From NCBI GenBank assembly GCA_036346255.1, contig CM070624.1, positions 15,780,626 through 15,844,625 of the forward strand: a stretch of 64,000 nucleotides of DNA, given 5' to 3'. The DNA comes from Ampelocalamus luodianensis. Its lineage: Eukaryota > Streptophyta > Magnoliopsida > Poales > Poaceae. Positions within the stretch are counted from its first letter, which is position 1, and each line of letters starts with the position of its first letter. The position numbers and the translations under genes were made by a program. The notes under the pieces are model-generated. The model was not told the origin of the DNA and made no database searches. It saw only the letters and a list, made by a program, of their open reading frames with translations. Positions 35,554 to 48,143 of this stretch are shown here, one piece after another.

Positions 35554-37725
35554 CTAAGCAGTGGTAGTTGTCTCTGCAGCAGAATTGGCGATTGCTCCAG
35601 CCTCAGTCAGCAAAGGCACCAGCTTCCCTCCATTGTTCAATGCCACAGTATCTGCCCCAAAAGACATTGACATGTCAGGTAACTTCAGAAAGTAATCCAA
35701 TTGCGAGCGAGCGAGCGAGCGCTCGTATAACAAAATTTGCCATAAAGGACTGGGTGATCTATTCGGCATTCAAACTCATAGAAACATAGTGATTTCAGTG
35801 TCAAATAGTACTAGAAGGTACAAAGGCTCACCATCACAGCCACCGATGTGTTTCCCATTGATGAAGACATTTGGAACAGTGCTTTGTCCAGTCCATTCTT
35901 TAAGAGCGGACTGCAGCTCGGCTCCATCACCTTCATAAAAGATAAAATGGATTAGTTCACGAATAATTTCTCCCAAATCCCATGATGATTATCACTAGGA
36001 AGAGCCTACATATGAACTAGGAAGCAATTGGGACTCTGGACATGTTAAATGTTTATCATGAGATTAGTCTAAAAAACTGTTTATCATGCGTGTACAACAA
36101 TCGCTCTGCACTTGGAAGCACAGTATTTCGACACGGAAGAATATGTTTTGCTCACAGCAAGTAAACAAGATAGCAACAAATCAAAGGTTCTGATGACGCC
36201 ATGACGGCACTGAAATTGGTAATGATTCGTGATTGGCTGCTTGCCACCTTCGGTGTTTTCTAGTGTCTAACTAAGAAGTATAATCGCCTAAGAGGCTAAG
36301 ATCCTGCCACATTTGAGCTTACTTTTAAAAAATTCATAATGCCGTTTGTAGTGCTGATGCCATATTGAAATCCCTCAAATCCCTTAAAAAAAATTGTAAG
36401 CTCTTAAACTCGGTTTGTACTCTATTTGGACAAAAGTCACAAAACAGTACAACAGAATCCTTCCAAGACAGACAAAATAAGGTACCGTCACCTATCGGTA
36501 CTACCATCCCGCATCCAGTTCACTTTGAATTTTATAAGTGAACTGTGAAAAAGAAAACCCAAAGGTAAGTGCACTCACTTTCCACATCCAACTCAATAGC
36601 CTTGAAACTTGCTCCTAGCTGCGCCAACAACTGCTTCACCCGAATGCAGAAAGGGCAGTGAGTCTTGCTGCAGATAGCCCAAGAATCAGAGTTAGGTACA
36701 AAGCAGTGGAAGATCTACTTCGAAAGATCAAAACCGAAAATAAGAATTGTAGAACAAGACATGAAAGCATTGGGCATCAAACATATATGCCAATGGTAGC
36801 TTCTTAACATGGAGAAGCGTGGAAACAAAACCCAATTCTTCCATCGCGGCATGTTGGTAAGCTCAACATCAGAACAGTATAAACACAAGTGCCATCAAAT
36901 ATTTAGGGGACAACAAAACCAGCGGCCGACCCAGGAATTGGAGATGAGGGGAGTCAAGCTATGTAGTGAAATTGCAAGCAGGAATATAGATAAAATTCTA
37001 TGGATCACAAAAGGAATACGGTGGCAAATTTTGGATCATAGGGGAGCCCTGCCCCTGTAAGACTCCCCCGCGCCTCTGAACAAAACCTAGGTGATCCAGA
37101 AAACTTCACCATAGTCCCATACAATTTTCCAATCCCTTAGCAGAGTTTGAGAATTTTACACTCATGCACCATCCAAAGTTCCAAACAAGCCAATAGGATG
37201 GATACATATTCTAAATTCCTAATTCAATCTTCCAATAGCTTCATACTCTAGAAAGTAAAATAGATCAAGGAGCATCTCTAGATATCACAATCTCCGTTCA
37301 TGTGGCTTACTTGCATCACACCTCCATCGAGAAAGAATATTATCGGAAAGAATAAAAAAAGGAATAAAGAAAGAAAGAATATGCCCGACTCATGTGGAGG
37401 GGGGGAAGGAAGACCAAGGAAAAGAGATGGAAATAGTGATAGGATCTATCTTCTTCCTCCACCTTCCTGTCACACAACACTTCCCCTTCCCCTTCCCCTG
37501 TTCATTTCCCAAGAACTAAATTTCAAGTTCAGTAGTATTTGTTCTCCTCAAAAACAATAATAATAAAAAAGTTCAGTAGTGTTTGTTAGCGATCGATACG
37601 ATACGAGAGAGAGAGAGAGAGAGAGACCTGAAGACAACAACGGGAGCGGAGGCGACGATCTCCTTGGCCTTTGCGAGCGCCATCGCCCTGGATTCCGGCT
37701 TGGATGATGAGGAAGCGATCCCCAT
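35554..37725 (-). CDS. Class I (CPFC) glutaredoxin, 4 exons, 127 aa
   Basis: Exons (5' to 3' on minus): 37725-37628, 36667-36579, 35930-35832, 35651-35554, all GT-AG and in frame (384 nt). Glutaredoxins reduce disulfides or glutathionylated proteins with glutathione. Active site CPFC at residues 37-40, with K34 before it. Glutathione-contact motifs TVP at 80-82 and GGCDD at 92-96. The single thioredoxin-fold domain covers ~20-115. The N-terminus is short and serine-rich with no convincing targeting signal, so cytosolic action is likely. It closely resembles my recollection of rice GRXC6/GRXC8-type proteins. A GA microsatellite lies one base past the exon 1 donor dinucleotide. The start is the first ATG in the exon; Met15 is an alternative (see promoter entry). 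Next gene upstream, NADP-ICDH, is on the same strand. Confidence 0.93.
37605..37626. repeat. (GA)n microsatellite at the glutaredoxin intron 1 donor
   Basis: An uninterrupted GA run that forms the first bases of intron 1 on the minus strand (GTCTCTCTC...). Length changes here would alter the sequence just behind the splice donor. Confidence 0.8.
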
Positions 37726-37742
37726 CTCTGCCCGACGCGTCG

Positions 37743-37750
37743 TATTTATA
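37743..37750 (-). promoter_or_regulatory. TATA box close to the glutaredoxin start
   Basis: TATAAATA on the minus strand starts only 25 nt before the first ATG (37725). A start of transcription ~30 nt downstream would fall at or after that ATG, which raises Met15 (37683) as an alternative start. Confidence 0.45.
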
Positions 37751-37911
37751 AAGCGGGACGAGGAGGGGGGAGAGCAGCTGGCGGGTGTTCGCGAGGGGCG
37801 GACTCAAGACAGGCGTGGCGTGTCTATCCGACCCAACGACCGCCTTTGGACGTGTCCCAACACCGACCGCCCAATTACCCCCGAGTTAATGACTCAAACT
37901 ACGCACTGAGA

Positions 37912-38439
37912 CCGTAACCATTTTTTATTTTTTGAGGTAGACCTTAACCTTTCACGATTCGCTAATTACGTACTCAGGCCGGCGGCTGGAGCCGGCCAGC
38001 TTGCGATGGCGAATTTTGTTGCTACCTGTACTAGATATAAACACGGGATCGAACCATCACCGTTTCCCGTCGAAAAACAATACTCATTTGGTACCGTATA
38101 CAGATACATGGATCACTCGAGTCCTCGTAACCCAAGGTAACTCTGAATTCACTGGCCCATGGACCATTATTTACCCAACCATGAGGCTGGCTGGCTGAAG
38201 GGGGGAAAATCGCATAGCAGATTATTAACACGATGAAATGGTAGGTTGTAACAAAATTTGTTGACTTAAACACAAGTGAATGGCGTCCTCCATCTCATCA
38301 TTTCAATAAAAAAAATGTGTGCCGACGTCCTCCATCTCATCATTTCAATAAAAAAAATGTGTGCCGAATGCACAGCCAGAGTGAACTTGGACCACCCAAT
38401 TCCACGTCCAGCTTGAAATAAAATCTGCATATGGACAAA
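37912..38439. other. Spacer between glutaredoxin promoter and ICDH 3' end
   Basis: No gene recognised. It contains a 42-bp tandem duplication (38284-38367, unit beginning cgtcctccatctcatcattt) that lies in or near the ICDH 3' untranslated region. Confidence 0.55.
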
Positions 38440-41400
38440 CTACACCGCGGCTGGTATCTGAATCTTTTCCCGTAGTTGCCGAGCGACAGCGTCAATGAAT
38501 TCCTCGGTGCTCAGGTAAAACTCCCTTGTTACCCTAGCAAGAGCAATAGTAAGGGGAAAACAGAATGTCATGCTCATGCGAACACTAAAAACAGAATGTC
38601 ATGCTCATGCGAACACTAAAAACAGCGCAGCGGACGTAACAAGCCAATGGGAGAGCAAGCCATATAACACTGCTGCAAACAAATGCGATTCTTGACTCTG
38701 AAGCTAGGGAAAGCACGTGATGTTAAATAGATTGACCAACCGAATGGATCAGAGAGACAAAGATACAGTAAACAGAACTAAAATCCAGCAATGAAAAGGC
38801 TCAGCTTCTTCGTAAAGAAAATACTAAGATAGTAGGAAATGTCATAATCTCTCTTTTTTCATTGGAGGAAATGACATAATCAACAACATGGGTCCCTATT
38901 AGCTACATCAAGGAGGGTTGGTCCCTCATCATCCATGGACTAACTAGTACAAAATACAATGCTGCCCCAAGCTTCAGGAATATTGGCAGAGAGCCGGAGA
39001 TAAATCAGTAGTTAAATGGAACAGTGGAGCAATACTATTCGTTGCTCTCATCTCTGTTGCTTGCAAATTCAGAATTGGGCATCTATAGGTACTGTGCCGT
39101 AATTTCTGCTTTAACTGCCATGTTAATAAAATCTCATGACCTAGTTAAAGTGTTATTACACAGAAGATTTTGATCTAAAAAACATGCTGACGAATAAGCA
39201 AATTGAAAGTCCTGGTCCTTCCTAATAAAAATATTTGGTACGCTAATGCCTTTGCAACAACAAATAATTTGGTGCTTACCTTAGTCTCTAATTATCATCA
39301 ATACAAAAGTTACAATCGTTTTAGCTGCCTAGTTGTTTTATCATCATCAATGTGAGATAATGTCTATTTCTTACTATGATACTATCCCTGTGCTTATCAA
39401 CGAATTCCCACAAGAAATGATATCAGTAAGTTTCTGAATCACCATGAAAAAACTGAAAACATGTACATAAATCAGCTTACTTGGGGCCATGGATAAGAAG
39501 TGCAAGATCCTTCGTCATTTTCCCAGATTCAACTGTTTCAACACATGCAGATTCAAGCTTCTGTGTGAAGTCCAGCAGCCTATCATTTTTATCCAGCTTT
39601 GCTCTAAACAGAGAAACAGACAGTATTACATAAGCATGTACAAAAGTATGCAACTCTTCAGATTGATTATGAACAAAAGAAAAAGGGAGAAGATTAGGTC
39701 TTCCAACTTCATGTGTAAAATTCGTCATCTACACCAACTATTGTGATTACCTATGTTCTAGTCCACGGGTCCAAGCAAATATAGAAGCAATGCTATTGGT
39801 ACTTGTCTCCTGTCCCTTCTGATGTAGCCTGAAATGTCTAGTGACAGTCCCATGAGCAGCCTCAGCCTCTAGTGTTTTCCCATCAGAAGATAACTGTACA
39901 AGGGACCCTGCTTAATTAGCTATCAAATATAATACAACATATTCTACAGGAGAGTAAAAGGAATAACATGACATACCAGAACAGATGTCATCAAACCCAG
40001 TGAACCAAAACCTGAAACAACCGTCATTAAGAAAAACAGATCAAATAAGAAACATGAATAGGAAAAAAATCACTAAGCAAGCATAATGCCTAATATCACC
40101 ATGCAGTATCATGAAGGCTATAACTCAATAATGGCAGTATATTGCGACATCAGGAAGTAAACCTATGCAAACCTTGGGCAAGGAAGTCACTCTGAACATC
40201 TCCATCATAGTTTTTGCATGCCCAGACATATCCACCTTCGCTTTTCACAGCATATGCCACCATGTCATCAATCAACCGGTGCTCATACCTGAATGCATCA
40301 TGTAAATAATGTTTGTAGTTTAAGCAGAATTTTAGTGATCAAAATATAGTAGAAATTAGCACAGACCATATTGAGTTTTCCTCAAACTTCTCCTTCCATT
40401 TCTCTTCATATACCTCCTGAAAGATGTCCTTAAACCTATGATCATTTCAAATTTACACATGTCAAGTTTGGACTAGTATATGAAAATATGATTAGCTGCA
40501 ATATAATACTTTCAAAAGGGTCATCAGAGCAACAAAAAAATCACTCGTACTCTATGAAAACAGATCTGCACATCCAACCCCCCTTGTCCCTAAGCCTATG
40601 AAGTCTCTAAATTGCAAAGAGACCGGAGAAATAACATATTTAGGGAGAAATTATAAGGATAAATATGCAGCAGTGTACACTGAGGATGCAGGTTAAGAGA
40701 GTAGTTTTGCATTCTTTCCATTTGGTTAGAATGATCACTTCGCCTACAAATAATGCCTCATCAGAATACAACAGTGAAGGCCCTCGGCTACTGGTCAACT
40801 AATGTCAAACAAGCTGTTTGTTCATTCACAGTTCAGAGAGTAGGATGAAACTTTGTATACATTTACAGAAGCATCAGAGAGAAGGGTTGGTACTTGCCTC
40901 TTGGCAGTCCTTGTGGCAAAAAAAAAAGAGTGCTTAATGATCGCGATGCAAAATAAAACATACTGCAAATAATGCCACCAGATACCTGCCATCGTATTTT
41001 TTCAGTATCGTGTTCTTGGTGCTGAGATAAAGAGGCCATTTTTTGGAAAGTGCCATTGCCATCGATGCCTCAGCAAAAGCCCTGATAGACTAAAAAGAGA
41101 GCAGAAGTTAGCATAGCACTCAAGAGAAGAAGAGGGCAACAAACTCTATTAATTGTCTATTATACCTCATCCACATTATACATTGATAATGCCACACCAG
41201 GCCCTTTAAAATCATAAACATTTAGCTCCACCGGCTCAGCTCCATCAGGGACTTATTTCCGATACCAAAGAAAGGAACATATGAACAAAATTATAATAGC
41301 AGCTTTGGACTTAATAAAACATATAAATAAAAAGCAGTCAAATGGAGCTCACCAAAAACCATCTTAAGCTTTCCTGGACCATCAATAATTGTATCAGTAG

Positions 41401-44400
41401 CTCGATACTGGTCTCCAAATGCATGCCTTCCGATGCAAATGGGCTTCTTCCAACCTATAAAACAAAGTTACTATAATCTGGCAAGTTGCAAGTTTATAAC
41501 TTGTTCTCGTAACCATATTTCAATACTTCCTTACCAGGAAGAATCCGTGGAATATTTCTACACAAGATGGGCTCGCGGAAAACAGTTCCTGCATGTCACG
41601 CGAACGAATGTGGAAAGGCAGAATTAGTGATCATGATCTAGACTATTTCATATAATCTTGCAGTACGTTACATCATTATGTGTTGCTCATGATTACTAAT
41701 TCTGTGTTAAAAAATAATTGATAATTTTCACATTCTAATTAATTTTGATAACCAATGGAAATATCCTACAATATTCCGTGTTTAGGAAGTTAGTGTCATA
41801 TATCATAAACAAATCACCTTCGATAGTCCCTTGTAACATTGCCAAAACATCAAGAAGTCTCTTGTAACAATGCCAAAACATCAAGAAGCCAACCAAAATC
41901 TCGATGTTATACTATATAACATATTCTGACATGTCTTTCCTTAACTGAAATTTTAAATCTACCCTGCTAACATAATACTTGTAAATTGTCAATTTAATTC
42001 CAGATTATTTCATACAGTATTTAAAAGACCAAAGGCGTCTCAAAGAGTTGAACAATAAACCATTTAGAATATTCCTGATGGTGCCATTTGGGCTCCTCCA
42101 CATTGACTTGAGTTTGAACTCTTTGACTCTTGTTTCATCTGCATATAAACATAAAAAGAAGGAATAACATATGAATCCAACAAAAACATGTTCAAATTCT
42201 CATATATTGTTTAGAATTTAAATGCACTGAATCAAACTATTCCTGAAACATATTAAAATTGATCATATATGCTTTTAAGCCCATAAAGGAAGTTCAATAG
42301 CTAACAAATATATTTCTTCTAGGATTTCACATCTAACGATTGCGGTAATGTAACACAGAATGTAACTGGCAAAAAATGTAAAACAAAAGGCATAAGAGGG
42401 ACGGGTCAGTTTCACTGAAGGCTTCAGCCTCCTTGCAATAGATAAACAATTAATCGTATACAATGATCTCATTTAAAACTTAGTGAATGAAGATCAAAAC
42501 AAAAGAAAATTTGGAGAAAAGCTCGTGAGGGATAACCAGCAATTCAGCACCACGGCAAAAAGATGAGAAATAGTGCAACCAAAACAAAAGGTCATGTCAC
42601 TTTATTTCAGGTACAATTACATAGTTCAAAAAAAGGTGACATATTTATGATATGACAGTTCACAGAAAGGACAGAAATCTTGGGTGGACGAAAGACTGGT
42701 ACCAACTTTGTTTTTTTAAGGGAAGATACCAACTTTATTTTTTTTAATGGAAGATATCAACTTTATTACTTCCTCCGGTTTACAAAAACAAGTCATTTTG
42801 AAACGCACGCAGTCAAACTTTAGAAACTTTGGCTATCGATATATTTTTAAATACTTAGATTACATACATGAAAAACATATGTGTAGATTCGTCTCGAAAA
42901 GTACTTTCATAATAATATAATTTTATTGGATTTTAAAAATATATTACAATAATAATTAGTGGTCAAAAGTGCATTTTGGAGGCCAACGACTTGCTTTTCT
43001 GAACCGAAGGGAGTAACAACTTGGATAATCCAAATAAGTATTTAAAAACTGGAGCATATTTACGTTGTTTCTTCTTGCAATTTATGGAGTAGATTTTTCA
43101 ATACATTGTCACATCCAAATTACACATTTGATTGTGGTTCTAGCAAACTATGGGCTAGAACTGAACTATAAAAAATAGCATGCAAATCATGTGAGCAACA
43201 TTCTTATAATCTTTTGAGCTCATCTAAGCAAGCTGATTTGGAAAGAAAAAAAAATGATACCGAGAAGGACTACTGGTGTCCCAAATACAAGTACAAAAAT
43301 TACAATTAGGTACGCATACACATGTGCCAGAACTCAGAAGCGCATGTCCATTCAAAAGGAACATTGACAATAAAATAGATTCAAACATGGGAAATAAACT
43401 ACCAAAACTGAGCCACGAAAGGCATGCACCTTAATGCCAAAAAATAGATTCAAACATGGGAAATAAAAGTTTAATGGACTCTACCAGGAGTGATTGTGGC
43501 ACACTTAACAGCAACATTATACCTGTTGAGAGCACAAAAAAGAGATCACTATAGATGAGATAAGAATGTACCGACTTTTCAAATAAAATGTCATAATAAA
43601 GCTTTAAAGCCAAAACTGGAGCAACAATAAAATGCCAAGAGAAGTGTACAAAAGATAAAGCATAATTTTGTGATGAAACTATGAGTTACCATCACAGTGG
43701 AACAATGAACAGTTTTACCATTTAGATGATCAACCAAATCTATAGTGATTGTGTATTTGCAATGGTGCTTGATAACATCACTTACGCCAGATGTATAAAC
43801 TATCGATGAGTGAAGCAATTCTACCTAACAATAATAGTGCGGCAGAAAACTATGTCATAAGTTCTTCCAACACACAATGAAGCCTGTGGAGACCAAAAAC
43901 AACCAAGTTTCTTGCGCAAAGCTAAAAGGCAAAGAATGCCTACCATTGAGTAAGGTGCAGAGCACTAAAGATCTAGTTTCATAGATACTTCATGGAAAAC
44001 TTATCAGGAAAAGGAAACATCATGACCTACTGTTGGATATGAAACAGGGAATAAAGAACATAAAATCCAGCACCTTGCTATTAAGGGGCAACCTTATCGG
44101 AAATGAGAGTTCGTGACTAGACTTTGCAATCATGTGCAATATTGACATCCTGGGAACAATGTCTACATGGATATGGCCTATGCATAATGAAATAGCCGCT
44201 CTCAACTCAACCAAGTTAGATTTCAAATTTAGTGCCATGAATACCAACACTTTCAGGTTATTTTCAGTTTTAGGCCTTTAGCGTCGTACAGTGTGAGCGT
44301 GTAAGCATGTAAGGTCATCTAGCTTTGACTTTTGAGTGTGCAGAGCAGCAGAGGTCCAATGATTGGATCTCATCGAGCCCCTGGTTTGACCTTGAGTAAA

Positions 44401-45229
44401 CCATTTCCGTGGAATATGAGATGGATGAGAGCAAACTTGATATTCAACTATCGAGAGTGATCAAATCATATCCATAGTCGTCACTTGTAGCTACCAAATG
44501 ACATCTCCAAAAGACAAAATCTAATATAGGAATGCCGAATGCATTATGCACATGCTTCATCCAAAATGCTACGCCAATCAAGTCACTGACATGAAGGGTT
44601 CCCAACGAATTGGTTGCAATCGTGATCATGAACGGGGCAAGGGAATCAATCTATTTACTTCAATGTAGCCTCGGCACTCTCGACGGTTACACTATCATCG
44701 GTGGAGTCCCGGTTGAGCAGCCCAAGGTCGAAGTACTTGACATCCAGCTCCAGGTACGGGAAGATGAGCTGCACGCAAACAACTCGCGTCACCACAAAGC
44801 ATCACACTAGCTACCGATCCAACACAAACAATAGGCAAACGCAGAAATCCGCACCTTATCCTTTATCATCTTCCATATGACCCGCGTCATCTCGTCACCT
44901 GAAAAGCACACACGTCATTCGCACGCTATACCCTCAAGATGGCGAGGAAAGGAAGGGGTGTAACGACGAGGGAACGCACCGTCCATCTCGACGATTGGAT
45001 TGTGGACCTTGATGCGGTGCAGCTCGGCCACCGCGGCGGCGGCGTAGCAGCGGAGCGAGGCGCCGCGGAACGCGCGGCCGCCCGGGGCAGGGAGGCGGGC
45101 GAGCTGGGAGGGGAGGCGGCCGCGGGCGGTGAGGGCGGCGGGGTTTAAGAGGAGGGATTTGGTCGCGGCGGAGCCGGAGAGGGGAGCCATGGCGGGGATG
45201 AGGCGGCAGGGCAGGAGCGGGTGGCGCAT
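38440..45229 (-). CDS. NADP-dependent isocitrate dehydrogenase, organellar, 15 exons, 481 aa
   Basis: Converts isocitrate to 2-oxoglutarate with NADPH formation. Exons on minus: 45229-44980, 44898-44855, 44768-44659, 43522-43485, 42138-42061, 41588-41535, 41454-41353, 41251-41166, 41089-40986, 40435-40367, 40288-40173, 40011-39977, 39893-39751, 39603-39481, 38533-38440. All are GT-AG and total 1446 nt in frame. Residues 1-~60 are arginine/alanine/serine-rich without acidic residues, a transit peptide to plastid or mitochondrion. The catalytic domain starts IKVHNPIVEMDGDEMTR. Substrate motif RSPNGTIRN (~162-170), metal-binding NYDGDVQSD (~338-346), NADP motif AAHGTVTRH (~371-379). There is no peroxisomal SKL-type end (it ends IPAAV). 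Start chosen at MRHPLL; Met14 is an alternative. Introns hold a Stowaway MITE and small tandem duplications. Family and completeness are firm; the exact compartment is inferred. Confidence 0.95.
38561..38622. repeat. 31-bp tandem duplication in the last ICDH intron
   Basis: The unit beginning cagaatgtcatgctcatgcg occurs twice in direct succession, 28 bp beyond the acceptor side of exon 15 (intron side). Confidence 0.75.
42697..42766 (+). repeat. Three loose copies of 'gataccaacttt' in ICDH intron 4
   Basis: Short tandem units of about 28-30 bp (gg/gata(c/t)c aactttNttttttta) directly precede the Stowaway element, suggesting local duplication. Confidence 0.5.
42769..43013. mobile_element. Stowaway MITE in ICDH intron 4
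   Basis: Left end CTTCCTCCGGTTTAC and right end (reverse complement) CTCCCTTCGGTTCAG are inverted, flanked by TA on both sides (42767-42768, 43014-43015). This is the Tc1/mariner-derived Stowaway signature. 245 bp, AT-rich, no coding. It is far from splice sites. Confidence 0.8.
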
Positions 45230-46168
45230 AATCCCACCCACCCACGAAGGCGAGAAGGCGGAGCCCCGTGGCACGGAGGGCGGTGCTGCGCGGGCGAGGA
45301 GTGTGGAAGGTGGGCGGCCTCGGTCGAGCCGGACGAGAGAAGAAGGGTTCGGGGTCTTCGGGCCGCGTGAGTGCGATTGCCTGATCGCTGCGTTCGATTG
45401 CGTGCGCGAGTTCCGCCGGGTTTTGGTGGAAAATTTCAGAAAGAACAGCGCCCGGTTGTGTTCGATCTCGTTGAGTCGTCGTCGTGCCATTCGGTTCGGT
45501 TGAAAATCAGATCGCAGAGGCAGAAACAAGTCCGATTCCATCTGTACTAGAAACATAACGACGGTCCACGAACTTGCACGATATTCACATGATCGTCAAG
45601 CGTCTAAATTTCAACAGGAAAGTGGGCTACACACAAAACCGGCAATTGCCTAAGATGACCATCCAGTTAAAGGTTAGGAACTTCGCATGCCAGTCCTGTC
45701 CGAAGCTCCATAATAAACACACAGGATTGCTAAGTGGCAGCAATTCCACGGTCAGTCAAAGATTTCCTACTAGATGGCAATGACAACATATACAGGACCA
45801 GTTTGACCCAAGATTGGCAAACATCAAACAGACTAATCATAAAAATTAGCATAAACAAGGTATATATTATTAACAATGTCTGAATCGGGCTGGTATTATT
45901 AGCATATATAGGGCTCAGGCCTTCATCGGAAAATCACTCCAATCCAGTAGGCTGCTTTCCATTTCACGGCACATGAGCAATAAGGAGTACATCACCAATT
46001 CTGTCTAATCAAGTTCGGAAAACCTGATGATCACATGGATTCTATACAATGGTCTCTTCAATGGGACGATATCCAAATACAGCACCCAAACACAGTACAA
46101 GGAAAACTGAGCACGATTGTACAGTTAGCAACTGCCTTGATGGACGGCGTGAAGTGTGTGCGCCAGCT
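45230..46168. other. Spacer between ICDH and the snoRNA host gene
   Basis: 45230-45560 is the GC-rich ICDH 5' region without a clear TATA box. 45560-46168 should contain the 3' untranslated region of the minus-strand host gene. I see no independent gene. Confidence 0.6.
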
Positions 46169-48036
46169 TCACCGCCTAAAGTGCTGCAGACAGATTTTTC
46201 AATCAGATATAGGACTTCAAAGTTCAAACAGCAATTAGCAATATGGTACCACCAACATGATGATATTACACATTTTAACACGATGATCAAAACACAAAGC
46301 TCTGGTGCAACTCTTACATCATCATGGCCACGACCATCCCTCAATTGCTCTGATAGCTCCTCCCTCACTTCTTTAGCTGAAAAGCAGAAAAACCAATCAG
46401 TTTACTAGCACAAATAAGGTATTGCAGTAGCAACCATAATAATTAAGAATGTAATACCCCAACTACAAAACACAAAGTAAAAGTGAAACAAGCAATGTGA
46501 TACACCAATGTACAATTCCAACAGAAAAATTGTACTGTGCTGCATTCTCATATCAGAAAAATATAAGGAAGCACTAGATCAATATTCTACAGGACCTCAT
46601 GAAATACAAGATGGAGAAAGGGACATGATTCATCCCAATATATTACTATTGAAGCCATACTTCCAAATTAAAAACAGAATGACTTTGTGCACAGATGTTA
46701 AGTGCTACAAAGGCTACAGATGCAACCTTTAGAAGAGAGATTCTCAAGAGTCCTGTTGGTCTTCACAGCAAACCTCTGGAAGGCACGGCTGCAAAATAAG
46801 TGATGTCTCACTATGAGAATCAACAGCACTGGAACAAATAATACAGCAAAAAATCACCGAAAGTTAAAACCCATAACAATAATGTATCAAGACAACTATA
46901 TCATTTCAAGAGAAACCAGTAGAAATGTAGTTCCTCGACGTCCAGTGGCATCAAAAGAAAGTCTGCCCCGGATAGCGAGAGGAACCATTAAGCCTTTTGC
47001 TTCACCTTTCCAGAGCCCAGGAACCAAAACCAGCTCATGAGCATGAACCAAGAGAAGCCACACAAAACCACAAAATGTACATTGACAAACAAAGTGACAA
47101 ACATGGACTACAAAAATAAAGTGCATATGCTTCATGAAAACTCAGTCCCTTAGATGTTCTTCGAATCATGCGATCATTTCCGCAAGAATCATTACAGGTC
47201 TGTAATGACTCGTCACCGTTGCCATGAACACATTACTTTAAAACTAACCAACAGTAACAACCTACAAAGGGTACACTGAACCAATAACCAAAGCATTAAA
47301 TTCCAAATAATTCTACAACTCAGTCCCTTAGATGTTCTTTGAATCAAGCGATCATACCCGCAAGAATCATTACAGGTCTGTATGGACTCATCACCGTTGC
47401 CATGAATAACACATCGCTACACATCAGACCATAACACACAAACAGCACACAAATCCAATTAGCCCAGAACACTGTAATTAAAATAAACCTACAGCTAAAT
47501 TCCAAAAATATAACTACCTCAGTCCCTTAGATGTTCTTTGAATCAAGCGATCATACCCGCATGAGTCATTACAGGTCTGTTAGGGATCATCATCGTCACG
47601 AGCACAAATCGAAAATAAATCTACACAAATCGAAAAGAATTCTCTACGCAAAACAAAGATTAAGCATGCAAGAACATTTTTAACAGTATCATGATGTATG
47701 TAAGGGCCGTGCTGCACCCTGCTTCACGGGAAACCTCCAAGGGCGCAAGAAAAAGGGCAAGGCCACGATACAACGAGATGATGTGGCTTCAAGGGAACGA
47801 GTCCGCTGGGAACCGATCAGGAGACTGATCCTCCCAAGGACCAGATGATGAAGCGTAGCGATCGCATCACATCGTATGGAATCAAATCAAGAAGGAACCC
47901 GCGCGGCAAGCAAATGGATAGATCTGAACATAGGGGAAGGGAGGGGGGAGGGGGTATACTTGTTGGCGAGGCCCTCGACGAGGAACTCGTTGACGACGTA
48001 GCTCAGCACCCTCCCGAAGAGGTTGCCGCCGGCCAT
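46169..48036 (-). CDS. Small conserved plant protein, snoRNA host, 4 exons, 70 aa
   Basis: Exons on minus: 48036-47960, 46788-46727, 46376-46318, 46183-46169 (213 nt, in frame, all GT-AG). The protein begins MAGGNLFGRVLSYVVNEFLV and continues EGLANNRAFQRFAVKTN, then a charged helix-prone tail (KEVREELSEQLRDGR) ending DDHFRR. The N-terminal 20-25 residues could be a short amphipathic or membrane-associated helix. I recall near-identical short unnamed proteins in other grasses, and the exon phases fit exactly, which supports a real gene. Its function is unknown to me. Intron 1 (46789-47959) carries three box C/D snoRNA genes in the same orientation, so snoRNA delivery may be a main role of the locus. 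The alternative that the 70-aa product is only a carrier ORF is weakened by its clean codon structure. Confidence 0.8.
47138..47221 (-). ncRNA. Box C/D snoRNA, copy a (18S guide)
   Basis: Minus strand: C box GTGACGA (one change from RTGATGA), guide ACAGACCTGT followed by a D'-like ATGA, C'-like ATGATCG, guide AGAACATCTAAGGG, D box CTGA. The terminal stem is weaker than in copy b. The guides match two adjoining stretches of 18S rRNA (ACAGGTCTGT and CCCTTAGATGTTCT, from memory). The C box change could reduce activity. Confidence 0.7.
47316..47399 (-). ncRNA. Box C/D snoRNA, copy b (18S guide)
   Basis: The best-formed copy. Minus strand: perfect C box GTGATGA, guide ACAGACCTGT, D'-like ATGA, C'-like ATGATCG, guide AGAACATCTAAGGG ending one base before D box CTGA. 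The terminal stem CAAC/GTTG closes the ends. The first guide is shared with vertebrate U25 (yeast snR56), which methylates an 18S guanosine at this site. By the fifth-nucleotide rule, the second guide points to the first U of CCCUUAGAUG in 18S rRNA. Confidence 0.8.
47515..47597 (-). ncRNA. Box C/D snoRNA, copy c (18S guide)
   Basis: Minus strand: C box ATGATGA, guide ACAGACCTGT, D'-like ATGA, C'-like ATGATCG, guide AGAACATCTAAGGG, D box CTGA. Both guides are unchanged relative to copy b although the sequence around them has diverged. The terminal stem is unclear. Confidence 0.75.
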
Positions 48037-48143
48037 GGCGTAGGCGGAGAGAGGAAGCTTCCAGAGAGAGGGTAGGATAAGTTTTTTACTAAATTCGGGG
48101 CGTGGTAGCGGCTGGTCGATTGGAAAGTCAGATTGGGGTAAGA

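Noticed and set aside
44934..45503. Long open frames on both strands over ICDH exon 1
   Set aside because: They are GC-rich shadows of the true first exon, whose frame continues through conserved splice sites into 14 further exons.
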